From Bryoerythrophyllum caledonicum (Eukaryota; Streptophyta; Bryopsida; Pottiales; Pottiaceae): 64,000 nt of DNA. Below the pieces are notes generated by a model. It was not told where the DNA came from and searched no databases. It was given only the letters and a program-made list of their open reading frames with translations. The number at the start of each line of letters is the position of its first letter. Position 1 is the first letter of the stretch. A program made the translations under genes and the position numbers. This document shows positions 44,560 to 57,714 of this stretch, one piece after another. The DNA is taken from contig OZ020524.1 of assembly GCA_963971425.1 (NCBI GenBank), positions 682,001-746,000 of the forward strand. Direction: 5' to 3'.

Positions 44560-46433
44560 CAGAACTCAAACTACTAGCGAATAACCTCAATATACACCAC
44601 GTATATACCAACACTACCTCCTCCCCACCCCACCAAATACTACAGTAAATCTTAGCAAAATATGGTTAAAACTCCGATATCCAAATCCCCAACCCATGCA
44701 CTCACCTCACATACTACTACTTTCTAATTACAATAGAAAATCCCTCTCAAATTCAATACAAAATATTGCTACTATAGAGATGGTTCATTCAAAGAATCAA
44801 CAGAATTAACGGTCACTGGATGCATGAGACAACAGAGTACGGCATATATAATGGATCTAAGAAAATTAAAAAAGCTAAATGGCTACATGGCTTACAAGAC
44901 ATCTTTATGGCAAAAATGATGGCCGTTCATAGAGCACTGCAAATTCTAACCACCGGATATCCAAATGAACCGGCACACAAATTCACAGATTGCATAAATG
45001 TCCTACATCTTCTAAACACACAAATACAACATCCTACTACACATAACAACCATCCGGACAAAATTATTCTCACCTCCATGGTTCAACTGGTTCATATCCG
45101 TACACAACCAACTAGCTTCCACAAAGTCAAAACCCATATTAACATAGACAGGGACAAAGAAGCCGTCAAACTAGCCAAAAAAGGTGGAGACAAAGATCAT
45201 AAAAACGCTAGGCACACATATGAACATTCCTACACAACTCCATACTACTTTCAAAGGGACACATGGCCATTGATGGGTACCACCCCACACAAAGGCCTTA
45301 AACATTTCTTATCCAAATACCTGAAAAAAAATACCTTTGTAATAACCTCGAAGAACTAGCAGAAAACTTCCCAAACAAAAAAAGAAGAAGAACGCCGGTC
45401 TCCGAAGGAGGCCGGCGTGAATAAAGTGTCTGTTCGTTCCACTACTAAGACCATGCCCACAGGACAAGGAATTAGTGAGCTGGAACTACTTCCCTCTCTC
45501 GAGGATAGACAAACTTCCCAAACATTGATAAATGGACCGGGAACAAAGACATAGACAACAAACTCTCTATTGCCTTTTGGAAAAACCCACTCTTACAATC
45601 ACACAAAAATCTTTCATTATAAATTTAGGATTGGTCAATACATAGGAAACCTTAGAAAACAACTCTTCTCTCGCCCAGAAAGATTCCCTTCTATTACATG
45701 GCCCATCTGCAACTCCACATATCCTCACACTTGGTTACATGTACCACTCAAGTGCCAACAACAACACATACATTCACTATTTGTCAAGCGTCATAACAAC
45801 ACAACATGGGAAATTAGAAGACTTCTAGCATCCCATAGTGAAATTTGATGGCTCATGTACATGAATGCCGGCACCTTCCATAATAATCCATCAAAAAATA
45901 CGGTCCCTTCATGGCTACTCCCGTGTACATGCGAAACACAAAGATGTCACTGCAATGCCAAAATTTAACCATATCTACTTTACAACCGAGGCATACCATA
46001 CAACCACCCTCCACCAAAAGCCCCCCACCCAGACATTACTATTCAATTTATAGAACTTACATACTGCAACAACTAGTTCACACCAAATACAATCGCACAA
46101 AAAACAAAAAAATATCTACCCCTTTTACAAGACATCCAAGCAAGAGGGTGGAAAGTTGACCTACTCATAGTACTCATAGCCGGGGCACGAGCTACCACAT
46201 ACATCTTCTCTATGAAATCCATAGAAGAAACATTTAAAATCCCAAAAGCCTCAACTAGACATTCCTTTGGAAACATCAACATCATTGCTATCCCATATGC
46301 CATGTCCATCCTCCTACACAATAGAAGACTAGAAAATAATCAACCCTTGTCTCACCCATACAGCCACTAAACTAATTAATTACCCTTTGCCCTCGAACTC
46401 CCAAATGGCTCCTTTGAGCTACTTGCTTTTATA
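44560..46433 (+). pseudogene. LINE (non-LTR retrotransposon) 3' part with RNase H
   Basis: Plus-strand fragments encode the RNase H start YRDGSFKES (44770; YTDGS is usual), then WLHGLQDIFMAKMMAVHRAL, FTDCINVLHLLN, FHKVKTHINID and EAVKLAKKGGDKDHKNA. This is the RNase H core order of LINEs. After an inserted SINE (45378-45510), the frame resumes with KWTGNKDIDNKLS and the zinc-knuckle-like region CPICNS-type ITWPICNSTYPHTWLHVPLK. Many stops and frameshifts make it inactive. Reverse transcriptase and endonuclease are missing on the left, consistent with 5' truncation. Its 3' end joins a copy of the 133-bp unit ending in (TTC)n. Confidence 0.75.
45378..45510 (-). mobile_element. SINE-like unit, copy 2, inserted in the LINE
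   Basis: On the minus strand it starts GTCTATCCTCGAGAGAGGG, includes AAGTAGTTCCA, GTGGGCATGG and ACTTTATTCACGCCGG, and ends in a hairpin (CCGGCCTCC/GGAGACCGG) and a TTCTTCTTC tail. A 14-bp target duplication AAACTTCCCAAACA flanks it (45364-45377 and 45511-45524). This proves retroposition into the LINE. Confidence 0.88.
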
Positions 46434-46566
46434 GTGTCTACCCTCAAAAGGGGGAAGAAGTTCCATACTACTAATCCTTTGTCCAGTGGGCATCAAATTA
46501 GTAGTGGTACGAACATACACTTTATTCACGCCGATCCTCCACCGGGAACTGGTGTTCTTCTTCTTC
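46434..46566 (+). mobile_element. 133-bp unit, copy 3, at the 3' end of the LINE
   Basis: It starts GTGTCTACCCTCAAAAGGG, contains GTTCCATACTACTAATCC and CTTTATTCACGCCG, and ends GTTCTTCTTCTTC. It directly follows the LINE remnant, so it may be the LINE's own 3' tail, shared with the SINE copies. Confidence 0.7.
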
Positions 46567-47043
46567 GGTCATTACATGCGGTCTACTTCTACGCCCAAGC
46601 TTTGCATTGGGACCATGTGCACGCTGAATTTTATGATCATTCTCTAAATTCACATACAAAGCTCTTGAGGTCCCTCTTAATCTACACCTTTCTCTTCAAC
46701 ATGGAAATGACATTTGTTATTTGTTCAAGTGCTAATGCTCTAGGCATCTTGTCTATGAAGAAGGTTTACAAATAGGAGGTACTTGTGCAAAGAGGTTCTA
46801 GAGAAGCATCCATGTAAAGAATTGCAAGTTCAACTTTGAAAGTAGTTGTGAATCCTCTCCAAACTGCCTTGCATCTTATGGATTTACAAAAGTGAACAAA
46901 AGAAAGGACTCGTTGTTTGCCTTCCAATTGTACATGCACATGGACTTTCAAATGGCTAATATACAAGACATTTTTGTAAAATTAAATTAGAAGTTGACAA
47001 GACTTAAATCATGGTCTTACCACGTGTCAATCTGTAGATATGA
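46567..47043. other. Short stretch without a recognisable gene
   Basis: Open frames here (to 46775 plus; 46766-46966 minus) have no recognised domain. Nothing further can be supported. Confidence 0.4.
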
Positions 47044-47582
47044 GGGCCGCTTCACACTTGGTGGCCAAGTCGAGTGGCCGTCAATTTCCACCAATGAGAT
47101 TGCTAGAATGGCCAAAGTCCGGACTTCGGGCCTTTACACTTGTGCCCAAACTTCAAAAGTCGTCCTCCTACATGGCAACACTTTTGGGCTGTTTTGGCGC
47201 CAAAGCAACGGCCTCTCAACCAAAACTTGGGTCGCCCATTATAGCGAGCCCAAACTACAGTCGAGAGTCCGTCGAATTTTTTAATAAAATAATAAAAAAT
47301 TGACAAGATCTGGACCGTTAGATGAAAGAGGCCGAATTTTTTGGATGATTTTTTTTGGCTGGTTTTATTGGCTAATTTTGATTGGATGTTTTTTTTTTTT
47401 GGCGTAATGATATGGGGTTTGGACTTTGGACTTGGCCTTTGAGGCTTCACACCACGATCGGCCAAACCTTCAGTCTATATTATTTAATGTATATTTTTGG
47501 CAAAAAAATTTCGCCTCTCGCCATAGTTTGGCCACTCATTTTGACAGACGGTCACTCGACTTGGGCATAGAGTGAAGTGGCC
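47044..47582. mobile_element. 539-bp MITE with about 38-bp inverted repeats
   Basis: The left end reads GGGCCGCTTCACACTTGG, then CCAAGTCGAGTGGCCGTC. The right end, reverse complemented, reads GGCCACTTCACTCTATG, then CCCAAGTCGAGTGACCGTC. ATGA is present at both borders as a possible target duplication. The interior is non-coding. Confidence 0.85.
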
Positions 47583-48871
47583 ATGACTATTCAAATTGTG
47601 TCAGGGAGACGTTTAAACATCCTTGGAAGGAACTATAAGCGGCGATAGAAAATTGTTGCATTGGATAATAAAAATACTAAAAATGAAAATATACAACATA
47701 CCTCTATGGTGTTGACATGGACTTCCAAAAAAAATAGTTTTGAATATTGTAGAATTTGCTCACTGTCACCAAGTTAAAACTATCTTTTCCTGTGTCGAAT
47801 TCAATTTTCCTTTTTCTTTTATATATTTTAGAATAAAAAATGACCATATTTTGCAGAATGCAAAGATCTAAAAAGAAAGATACATTTGATAGATTCTCAT
47901 GAAAATTTTGTTACTTAATTTTTTTTAATCGAATGATTTTTTTTCTTCTAAAGACAACAAATCTAAAAGTGTATAAGAGTGTTATGTTATATATATTTTT
48001 AATATCATAGGAGAAAAAATTGTTCGTAAATTTTTTCATTGTCCATATCTTTGCAGAAGTAAATTTTGCATGTGGAATAATGCTCAAGCACATATGTGCA
48101 ATCAACTTCCTTTACAAAAGCATCTGATATAACAACAATCTCATTATTAAAGGTGGTTTGGGTCAATAACAAATTTATGCTTATTGTAACAACCATTTGC
48201 TATTACAACCTCAATCATCATCAAATCCCTTCCCTAGGCCTTGCTTTCAGTGCACTTCCAAGTTGTCATCACTCCCACCAAACTAAAAAATCCATCACCA
48301 TTCATCCAACACTCCCACGTTACAACCTTCACCCATCCTTTCAATTATAAGAGCCGCCCATTATAGTAGACTCTACATATAGTAGACGTAGTCAACATAG
48401 CTGTTGTAAACGGAGCTTATTGTAATATGATTTACACAAAGATAGTGGTGGTGAGACCTTGTATATATGGAAGAATTTCAACCTCATAGAATGAAACGCA
48501 ATGGAATTTTGACCTTGCCATTCAATAATGATCATGGCCTATACATAAAATGTTGCTAATTATGAGAGCATATAGCTTACCTAAAGCCTGTTGAGGGCCC
48601 TAGAATAAAAATTTCCAACTTATAGGACATTGGCCTTATATCTTGCACAAGCAATTATAATTTACCAACATTGGAATGTAAATTCTAAAATTTAAATAAA
48701 TCCAAAAAGAGACTACAGAGCATTAAAATATAATAATTATACAATGTTTGACATGAAGTGTGTTTGGCAAACTACAAATGGAAACAAGAAGAATCTAATA
48801 TGGAAAACTGAATTGTTACTTGTTACTTGCCACTTGTCACTTGCTACTTGTTACTTGTCCTGTGTTAGATA
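47583..48871. other. AT-rich intergenic stretch with a small tandem array
   Basis: No recognisable gene. Near 48822-48866 a degenerate heptamer array (TTACTTG, CCACTTG, GCTACTTG) precedes a SINE-like copy. Confidence 0.5.
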
Positions 48872-49008
48872 GTGCCTACCTTCAAAAGGAGGGAGTAGTT
48901 CCTTACTACTACCTTATGTCCCATGGGCATGGGCCCAATGGTGGTATAAATAGACACTTTATTCACGCCGGCCCCCCCACACAAAGAATCAAAGTACTTC
49001 TTTCTTTT
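48872..49008 (+). mobile_element. SINE-like unit, copy 4
   Basis: It starts GTGCCTACCTTCAAAAGGAG and contains AGTAGTTCCTTACTACTA, GGGCATGG and CACTTTATTCACGCCGG. It ends in a pyrimidine tail ACTTCTTTCTTTT. Length and order match the other copies. Confidence 0.75.
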
Positions 49009-49578
49009 GGAAAACTAAACCCTTATATGCTTTAAATGATATAAAAATAAATACATCAAACTTACATCTTCAACATAAAAGTAAAATATGATTATAGGGA
49101 TAGATCTAAACTATTTTGTGTCATGAATAGATTCTCTTCTTTGTATTGGTCTATGATTTGGGCCATTATTGACTGGATTATGGCCATTATTGACAGGATT
49201 CATCTTCAAATTGCATGTATATTTCCAGTTAGTGTAGAAACTCAAACTACTCTAATCTGCACTGTATTCAGTACCAAATTTTCAAGAAATTCATGCCCTC
49301 CAATATGAGCACCACCATATGTGGTTTTAGAAGATCAAGTTAGAGATTGATTTGGGTCGAGGATGGAATGAACAATTACGAACCTAACAAGTCTTGTGAT
49401 GAAGAATAAAATGATCAAAAATCACATCATGTTGGAACCTTATTTCTTTAAATAAAGATTTTAGTCTCTACACCAAACATTGAATCTAGAGTGGTTCGAA
49501 TTTTTACACTAATTGAAAATTTACATCCAATTGGCGGCTGACACACCCATTTCTTGAAAATGAATAGCCAATCAAATT

Positions 49579-49942
49579 TTGACATAAGGTAAGCCCCCCA
49601 TAACCAACCAAAATCCATAGCCAACGCCTATAAAATTTGGATATATCCAACCCTCTTCCATCCCATTACCACCAACTCAGCTCCAAATGGAGGTTTGCCA
49701 TTGACCAACACCCTTACTTTTGGTTGTAGGTTATGGGGGTATCTACTACTGGCCACCCACTAAACATGGTTGCACAATTTGAAAATTCATAACTAATTCA
49801 ATTTTCATTGGAAAAATATGAAATTACTTGGGTTGGATTTGTAATTCTACTGGCTATGAGTGAAAAATAACAGTATAGTTATCTCCTCTCTCCATATATG
49901 CTCATTCCTTAACTTGTCAATTTAGGGGGCTTACCTTACATG
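49579..49942. mobile_element. Possible 360-bp MITE with ATAAGGTAAGCCCCC ends
   Basis: The left end ATAAGGTAAGCCCCCCAT and the right end AGGGGGCTTACCTTACAT are inverted matches of about 15 bp. The interior shares blocks with 43790-44095. Confidence 0.55.
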
Positions 49943-51200
49943 TGTTTGATGGAAATTAGTGTGGGTGATCCACATGGGTTATGAATCCATACTATATTCA
50001 GTGTTTGGTGTAGTGATTTGTCTGAAATAGGTGCTCAGGATTCCGCGCCGTTCCCTCAGTTCGTGATCAAAGGGTATCTAATGTAAAATGATTATAACCA
50101 AGTGGATGAGAAACTGAAACGGATGAGAAAATGATCTGGATGACTCAGAGAATGAGGTGGATGATTCAACGAGATGGATGAGAGAATGAGGTTGATGAGA
50201 GAATGATATGGATGAGAAAAGAGCCTGATTCCCATGACGAAAAGAGTGCCCGTTCACTATGCTCACGCACATGTGTGCAGTTGAGCCTGCGTTGGGGCCC
50301 CGACGATTGGTGGTGGACCCACTAAACAGAAGGTAAATATGGATGTAATTTTATAAATATAAATTGGTCCCCAATGTAAACTTTTGGAAACTCTTTGGAA
50401 ATGGGGGAACAATGGGGAACACACTTGGGAACACATTGGAGAAACAACATGGGAACTCATCAGGAATGCATTGGGAACGTTGAGGTAACAATATGGTTTA
50501 AAAGGTAAATCAGGAGAGGATAACCAAATGGTTTGGTTGGGAACCATATCAAAATTTACCATGAAACTGGTATGGGCATGCGGAACCCAACCCGGACTTT
50601 TAGAAATCATATATGGGAGATGAAGCCCCATATGGTCGTCATGTGCATCTACCTACCGACGTGAGCATGCATAGGAGCAACGATTCCAAAATTGGCTAAA
50701 ATGAGCTAAAAGCTTCAAGAAAAACCGGACTGCTATAAATAAACTATTAAAATATGAAAAAAATAACAAAATTTTGCTAGAATATTGAGTAGCATGATAA
50801 GAATTTAGCCACCATTTAAGATGATATTCACGGATATCACATAAATATATAATGACCATTACATAGGTAAATCACGGATATTGCAGGGTATGGCCTAGGT
50901 ATCTGGACACATTATTTGCTTGATAGATAGCTTACATGACTACTTCAAAGTGCACGCGTTTGCATTTCCATTAATCTCAGAAATTGATTCTGGGATGGCT
51001 GCATGAGAACTGGCGCGGTGGAATGTGCCGGGAGCAACGAACGGTTGTTGACCGGCGACGATATTTGGGGGGAAGAGAAGGGATCGGAGGCAGAAGCAGT
51101 AGTCTGGTGGGCGGGCGGGCCCCAGCTTGAGCAGCAGAAGGAGCTTCTGACCATCACGGGACGACAAGCGCCGAATCCGAGACGGAGGCCGCCTCGTGCC
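49943..51200. other. Intergenic region with short degenerate repeats, before aconitase
   Basis: GGATGAGAGAATGAGGT-like units recur at 50103-50221 and GGGAACACATTGG-like units at 50395-50480. GC content rises sharply from about 51000, marking the start of the gene-dense block. No gene is recognised; long open frames around 51000-51900 are GC-driven shadows. Confidence 0.5.
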
Positions 51201-51412
51201 ACGCAAAGGGCACGCGCGTCCCTCGCCCCGTCCCAACGATTCCGTCCTCCGTCCGTCCCCCACTCACAGAACGCAGCCAGCGCCAGCCAAAGAGAGACAA
51301 ACCCCAAGTGTAGTGCTGCCGCTTGTCACACACACTTCCTCTCCTCGCTTCCTTTCTCTTCCTCTCCTCGCTTCACATGCGACTGCTGGTCTAGTGGGGT
51401 TGATCTGCGACA

Positions 51413-54400
51413 ATGCCACTCCTCGCGTACGTGTGCCGGTCGGCGCGAGCCGGGACGCGCCTGGGAGCGCGCGCTTATGCGTCGTCTTCGGCGGTGGGAG
51501 CGCCCGCTCTGGCCTCGCCGGCTTCGTCTTCGTCTTCGGCCTTCCAGCCGCGCCATGCGGGCTCCAAATTGTTCCGGACTCTGGCGGCCGCGTCGGCGGA
51601 CCACCGCGATGGAGCCGCGGAATTCGTCCCGTCGTTGGCGCGATCCGCGCATCGGCCGTTGTCGCCGGCTGTTGCTGCGTCCCGGGTTTCCGTGCCGGGC
51701 GCCAGGATGGCGTCCACGCAAGGTACGACTGCTAGGTTCTAGATTCTTTCGCATTCTTGATTGTGCGGGATTCTGGATGAAACGCATGTTTTGGTTTAAG
51801 TATTGGTTTGTTGTGTTTCTTGATTGTGGAGAGGTGAAGTTTTTGAATCTTTGGACTCGTAGAAGCGGAGTTTTGTTACGCCTGTTCATGTTCCCGTGAG
51901 AAGTGAGAAGCGATGGATTCTTGTCGTGCAGCGGGTGAGAATCCGTTCTCTAAGCTGGTGACCGACTTGCCGAAGCCTGGTGGAGGCAGCTACGGGAAAT
52001 ACTACAGCCTGGTCAAATTGAACGATCCAAGAGTCGGTGAGTTTTGGAGCAAATGGTGGACTCTGTTGCATTGGTGACCAGTGACGGTGCTTGTTGAACG
52101 TTTGCATGCTTCAGGGTTCGAGGCAGTAGCTGAGATCGCTGGAGTGCGGATACCGATTTCCTCCGCTCACAATTTATCCGGCTCTGTGTGCATGCGCAGA
52201 CAAGCTGCCGTACTCTATTAGGTACCTGTTGGAGTCTGCTATTCGTAACTGCGACAATTTTCAGGTGCTGAAAGAGGATGTTGAGAAGATTGTGGATTGG
52301 GAGAAGACCGCTCCCAAGCAAGTGGAAATCCCCTTCAAGCCTGCGCGAGTGATCCTGCAGGTGAGTTTTTTATTATCACAATTCTGTCATGTTCTAATTT
52401 CGTCCTCCGTTACGTTTGGCAGGTTTACCTGGTTGGAAATGAACTGAAGATGAAAGTTATCTTATTTCAGGACTTCACTGGAGTACCGGCGGTGGTAGAC
52501 CTGGCTGCCATGCGTGATGCCATCACGCGATTGGGCGGTGATCCGGACAAGATCAATCCCTTGGTGTGTGGTTTGCCCTGAACCTGGATCACTGATTTTT
52601 ATGTTCTTTCTTAGATTACTGGAAATGTGATTTGTTTGCAAACCTGTGGAGGCAAATGTGGGATCCGGACGTTTTGGACAGTCGAGTAAGAGATCTCATT
52701 GAACCGGTGATGGTGCGAACAGGTGCCCGTGGATTTGGTTATCGATCATTCAGTGCAGGTTGACGTTTCTCGATCCGCGAACGCACTTCAGTCAAACATG
52801 GAGTTGGAGTTCAGCCGCAACAAGGAACGGTTCGCTTTTCTGAAATGGGGAGCGAAAGCCTTCAAGAACATGCTCGTGGTTCCACCAGGCTCGGGCATTG
52901 TGCATCAGGTCTGTTTACCAGTTGAATTATGTGCCGGTTGGTGATGGCTTGGCAAACTTGGAGAGAGTATGGAGGATTTAACCTAAGGTGAGTGTTGATG
53001 TGTAGTTGAATAACCGGGTTCTTTGGGTTTTATAGGTGAACCTGGAATATCTGGCCCGAGTTGTGTTCAACAGCGATGGTATCCTCTACCCGGACACACT
53101 TGTGGGAACCGATTCGCACACAACTATGATCGATGGGCTTGGTGTCGCTGGGTGGGGAGTAGGAGGAATTGAAGCCGAGGCAGCTATGCTTGGACAGGTG
53201 AGGAGGGCGCCTGAAGTTTATGATGCACTGGGCATGCAGATTAGGGTTTGGGCAGCATTTGCTTGTGAGAACGTTTTGGTCATTGCAAGATGACCAATGA
53301 GATTATATTGCCAACGAGATTGCCGACTTGGTAGGGTTGAGTGAGACTGATTGCTCGTGTGTGGTGCAGCCGATGAGTATGGTTTTGCCTGGCGTTGTGG
53401 GATTCAAGCTCAATGGCAAGCTGCGCACTGGCGTAACAGCCACAGATCTTGTGTTGACCGTGACTCAAATGTTGAGGAAAATGGGTGTTGTTGGGAAGTT
53501 CGTTGAGTTCTATGGTAAGTAGTTGTCGTACTTGTCCTGGCAACCATGTTCTTCCGATCCTTGTGGTGCTGCTGTTGAGTCTCGGTCGGCTTTCTGCTCA
53601 GCTGAACGAAGCTGCTGTGGTGCTTGTCCAGGAAAGGGTATGTCGAAGCTGACCCTGGCTGACAGGGCGACAATCGCAAACATGTCTCCGGAGTACGGTG
53701 CTACCATGGGTTTCTTCCCTGTTGATCGCGTTACACTAGATTACCTGAGGATGACAGGGCGGGATGAGAAGAAGGTGATAAGTCTTCTTTGTTCGAATGA
53801 ATTTGAGGGACATGATGAGCCTGATTACGCTCTGTTTGGACAACATTTTGCACGCACAGTGGCTTACTCGGAATTTACATTCTGTAGCTCGAGGTCTTGA
53901 GAGGAGCGTCACATCAGTCAGTTTGATGCACAGGGTTTTTCATGTCATGGATCGCTTCTACTTTATCGGCACCTACTTGCAATCGGAATGTACTGATTTC
54001 ATGTGCCTGATCAGGTTGAAGAGATCGAGGCCTACCTGCGAGCGAACAATTTGTTCGTAGACCATGAGCAGGTGAGATATTTTTAGGTTGCTGGTTTCAC
54101 TCAACGCGTTGAGTTGTATTCTCTGAAACATTGCTAGTCTTGGCTTAGAGCTACCTGAAAGCTTGCTCTTTGATTGGTGGAGCTGTATTTGCAGTCTGCT
54201 GCCTTTTATACTTTAGGTGAAGCTTCATTTTTCTAGATAATTTTTAGATGCTGACAACGCGGTTGGTTGTTTGATCTTATTGCAGCCTCAGGCTGATAAC
54301 TCGTACTCTGCCTATTTGGAGTTGGATCTGGACACTGTGGAGCCATGTATCTCTGGGCCAAAGAGGTGCGTGGGATTAATCATTGTTGAAAGATTTTGAG

Positions 54401-57400
54401 CAATGATAAATGACACAGGGTCGCTTATCCTGTGGTGGTCTGTACGACATGTCCTGATTGTTGTCCATTCTGGATTAGTACTTGGTCGGTAGTTAGACAT
54501 GGTTTGATGATCAATGTGACGAGCTCGTCAGTTACTTTTTGTGGATTGCAGGCCACATGATCGCGTGATGCTCAGAGACATGAAGCAGGATTGGCAAGGT
54601 TGTTTGGACAACAAGGTCGGATTCAAGGTAAGTAACCAGGGCCCTGAGTACTGCGGTGAAGTGGTTCACTGTTCAGGCTTAGAACCTGATCATTTTCTGA
54701 AGAAGCACTTGAATATTGACCCCCCTTCTGTTCTGTTGGTTGTTCAGGGATTCGCCATCCCGAAGGAACAACAAGACAAGGTTGCTAAATTCACATTTGA
54801 AGGAAAGCCCGCAGAGATGAGGCACGGCGATGTGGTCATTGCTGCTATCACGAGTTGTACCAATACGTCGAATCCAAGTGTGATGCTTGGTGCAGGTCTT
54901 GTGGCAAAGAAGGCAACAGACCTTGGATTGCAGGTGAGCACTGCCGACATCGTAAGATTTGTGTAGACATTTAGCGGCAACCTTCATTTTCTTGCGTGGA
55001 TGTTTTTAGAACGGAGACGGTGTGCATCTGCCGTATCAGCTGAGGTTAACATATTGCTCTTGTTTCTAGGATGCATCTGTATCGTTTTGTCGGATTGGGT
55101 TTTATTCTTCCCGGGTTCATCTAGGTCGACAATTTTTGTGGACGACGTGGGTGCCTTATCGTGGGTAGTTCAGTGTACGATAGATTGATTTTCCTGGCGA
55201 TAGTTGTGAATCTTGATAGTTTTCCTAAATTGTTGAATTATGCTTCGACAGGTCAAGCCATGGATTAAGACTAGTCTTGCACCGGGTTCGGGGGTCGTCA
55301 CCAAGTACCTCGAGAAAAGGTGAGCTGCAGTAGGTTTTGTTTGATGAAAATGAATGCGAGATAATCATGTAAAATGTACTATCGTTTGTTTTGATTGAGT
55401 ACTTTGGTGTTGAAAGAATTAGCGGTGATTGGTATGAATTTGATGGATTTAAGTGGTGGCCCTTTGGCCTTCTGGCGTATCAAATGTGGTGAGATTCTGG
55501 GTAGTTGCTCACAGACCTTTGTAGTCAGATGTTGCTATGCGTCAGCCTTGTGACTCATTTTTCTGTTCTCTTGACGCTACAGTGGCTTGGACAAATATCT
55601 GGACAAGCAAGGGTTTAGTCTCGTTGGGTACGGATGCACAACCTGCATTGGCAACTCTGGTGATCTTCACGAAGACGTTGCCGAAGCTATTGCAGTGGAT
55701 GGTATGGTTTCTTTGTGCGGTAGTATTTAACGGAGTGACTCTAATGCGAGAGCGACCCTCGAGAGGTTATGGCGTTTCTTAGGATTGGTGGCTCGGTTGT
55801 TATTCGCATTATTTGGCGTCCTCCATTGTTATCTGATTAGTAGTGGAGCAGGAGAATGAGATGGGGATTGGCGGAAATGTTTTCTGCAGGGATAGGGAGA
55901 GTGAAAACTGCATAGCATGAACTCGGTACTGAAATGCTGTTGCGTTGTGTGGTGATGTATAGATATGGTCGCATCTGCTGTGTTGTCCGGCAACCGCAAC
56001 TTTGAGGGACGTGTGCATCCGTTGACTCGTGCCAACTACCTTGCATCGCCTCCTTTGGTGGTGGCTTATGCTTTTGCTGGAACGGTATGAAGATGGAATC
56101 TTTGGTGTTGATGCTTTGAATAGGGCTCTGCTGAACTTTACAGGTCATGTTGCTCAGTTTGGAAATTGTGGAAAGAACAGTTGTGATGCGTTGAGTCGGT
56201 TGTTTAGGGCATGTTGGTGGAGTTGTTTTGAAATTTTGGAGTTGTGATTCAGGTGGACATCGACTTTGAGAAAGAAGCTATCGGAGTGGGCAAGAACGGG
56301 AAGAACGTGTTTTTGAGGGATATCTGGCCTTCTAGCGAAGAGGTCGCTGAGGTAAGTCCTCGGAGGATCGTTTCGTTAGCTAAATGGCTAGTGTGCAAAG
56401 GGAGTGTAGTGTAGAAGCGTCGTAAACTCGCAAATTGGTCTGGTTGAGCCGTTATGGTTCCTGGTTCAATTTCGTGGATGTCTGGTTGAGACTTTAGATC
56501 TTCGGTGGCCAGTTTTCTGGGTACGTCATGAACTGAAGTGGAGTTGATTGTGCAGGTCGTGGCAAGTTCTGTTCTGCCGGAGATGTTCCAGGAAACATAC
56601 AAGGCGATCACGGAAGGCAACAGCATGTGGAACAGCCTCGGGGCTCCGGCAGGAGCTCAGTATGAATGGGATCCGAAGTCGACCTACGTACATGATCCTC
56701 CATTCTTCAAGTCCATGACGAAGGATCCTCCCGGAGTGCGCAGCGTGAAGGACGCGTACTGCATTCTGAATTTTGGGGACAGTATTACCACGGACCACAT
56801 CTCGCCTGCGGGTAACATCAGCAAGGACAGTCCTGCGGCGAAGTACTTGATGGAGCGCGGAGTGGATCGCAAGGACTTCAACTCATACGGAAGCAGGCGT
56901 GGCAACGACGAGGTCATGGCGAGAGGCACATTTGCGAACATCCGAATCGTCAACAAATTCTCGAAGGGTGAAGTTGGTCCTAAGACTTTGCACGTCCCCA
57001 CACAGGAGAAGATGTTCATTTACGATGCCGCCATGGTGAGTGGGGCTTGTTTGGTATCCATTCTTGCACCAGTGTGACATTGGTACTGCAATTGAAGGAA
57101 TACGATGACCGAACGTGCCCTTGTTGGTGGGTGATGCAGAAATATAAGGAAGAGGGTCACGACACGATTATCCTAGCAGGAGCGGAGTATGGCAGCGGCA
57201 GTTCTCGTGACTGGGCTGCCAAGGGCCCCTACTTACAGGTTAGTCACTTGGTCATGCGAATGTGACGAGCATTAAATGCACCGTTTTTTTTCTGCAGTCG
57301 ACTGTGAAGAGTAGTTGGCGATGTCGTTTGTGACATATTCTGAGATGTAGTTTCGTGTTTTTGGTTGGTAAAACTGATGATGCGCTTGGTTGATGTTGGT

Positions 57401-57714
57401 GGCAGGGCGTGAAAGCCGTGATTGCCAAGAGTTTCGAGCGTATTCATCGCAGCAACCTGGTGGGTATGGGTCTGATCCCCATGTGCTTCAAGGAGGGCGA
57501 GGACGCCGAGACCCTGGGGCTGACCGGGTTCGAGAGGTACACCATCGACATGCCAGCGCTGGAGGACATCAAGCCGGGGATGGACATCACCGTGAAGACC
57601 GACGGCGGCAAGGAGTTCACTTGCGTGCTTCGGTTCGACACCCAGGTCGAGTTGACGTACTTCTCGCACGGCGGCATATTGCAATACGTGCTGCGCCAGC
57701 TGCTCAACAAGTAA
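51413..57714 (+). CDS. ACO: Aconitate hydratase (aconitase), mitochondrial/cytosolic type
   Basis: Nineteen exons, all GT..AG: 51413-51722, 51932-52036, 52200-52360, 52471-52563, 52723-52908, 53036-53197, 53370-53514, 53632-53774, 54015-54071, 54286-54365, 54552-54627, 54748-54933, 55252-55319, 55583-55701, 55963-56084, 56253-56351, 56556-57035, 57140-57238 and 57406-57714. They give 999 residues. An Ala/Ser/Arg-rich N-terminus of about 100 residues looks like a mitochondrial presequence; a second Met (MASTQ, 51707) could give a cytosolic form. The [4Fe-4S] cysteines are in [11 protein letters not shown] and [12 protein letters not shown]. Also seen are [27 protein letters not shown] and [16 protein letters not shown]. 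It isomerises citrate and isocitrate in the TCA and glyoxylate pathways. Length and exon layout are like Arabidopsis ACO genes. Confidence 0.97.

Noticed and set aside
51326-51889. 187-codon minus-strand frame rich in Arg
   Set aside because: It is antisense to aconitase exon 1, with composition-driven low complexity.
51003-51899. 298-codon plus-strand open frame across the aconitase start
   Set aside because: It is a GC-driven shadow of aconitase exon 1, has no conserved motif, and runs through the first intron.
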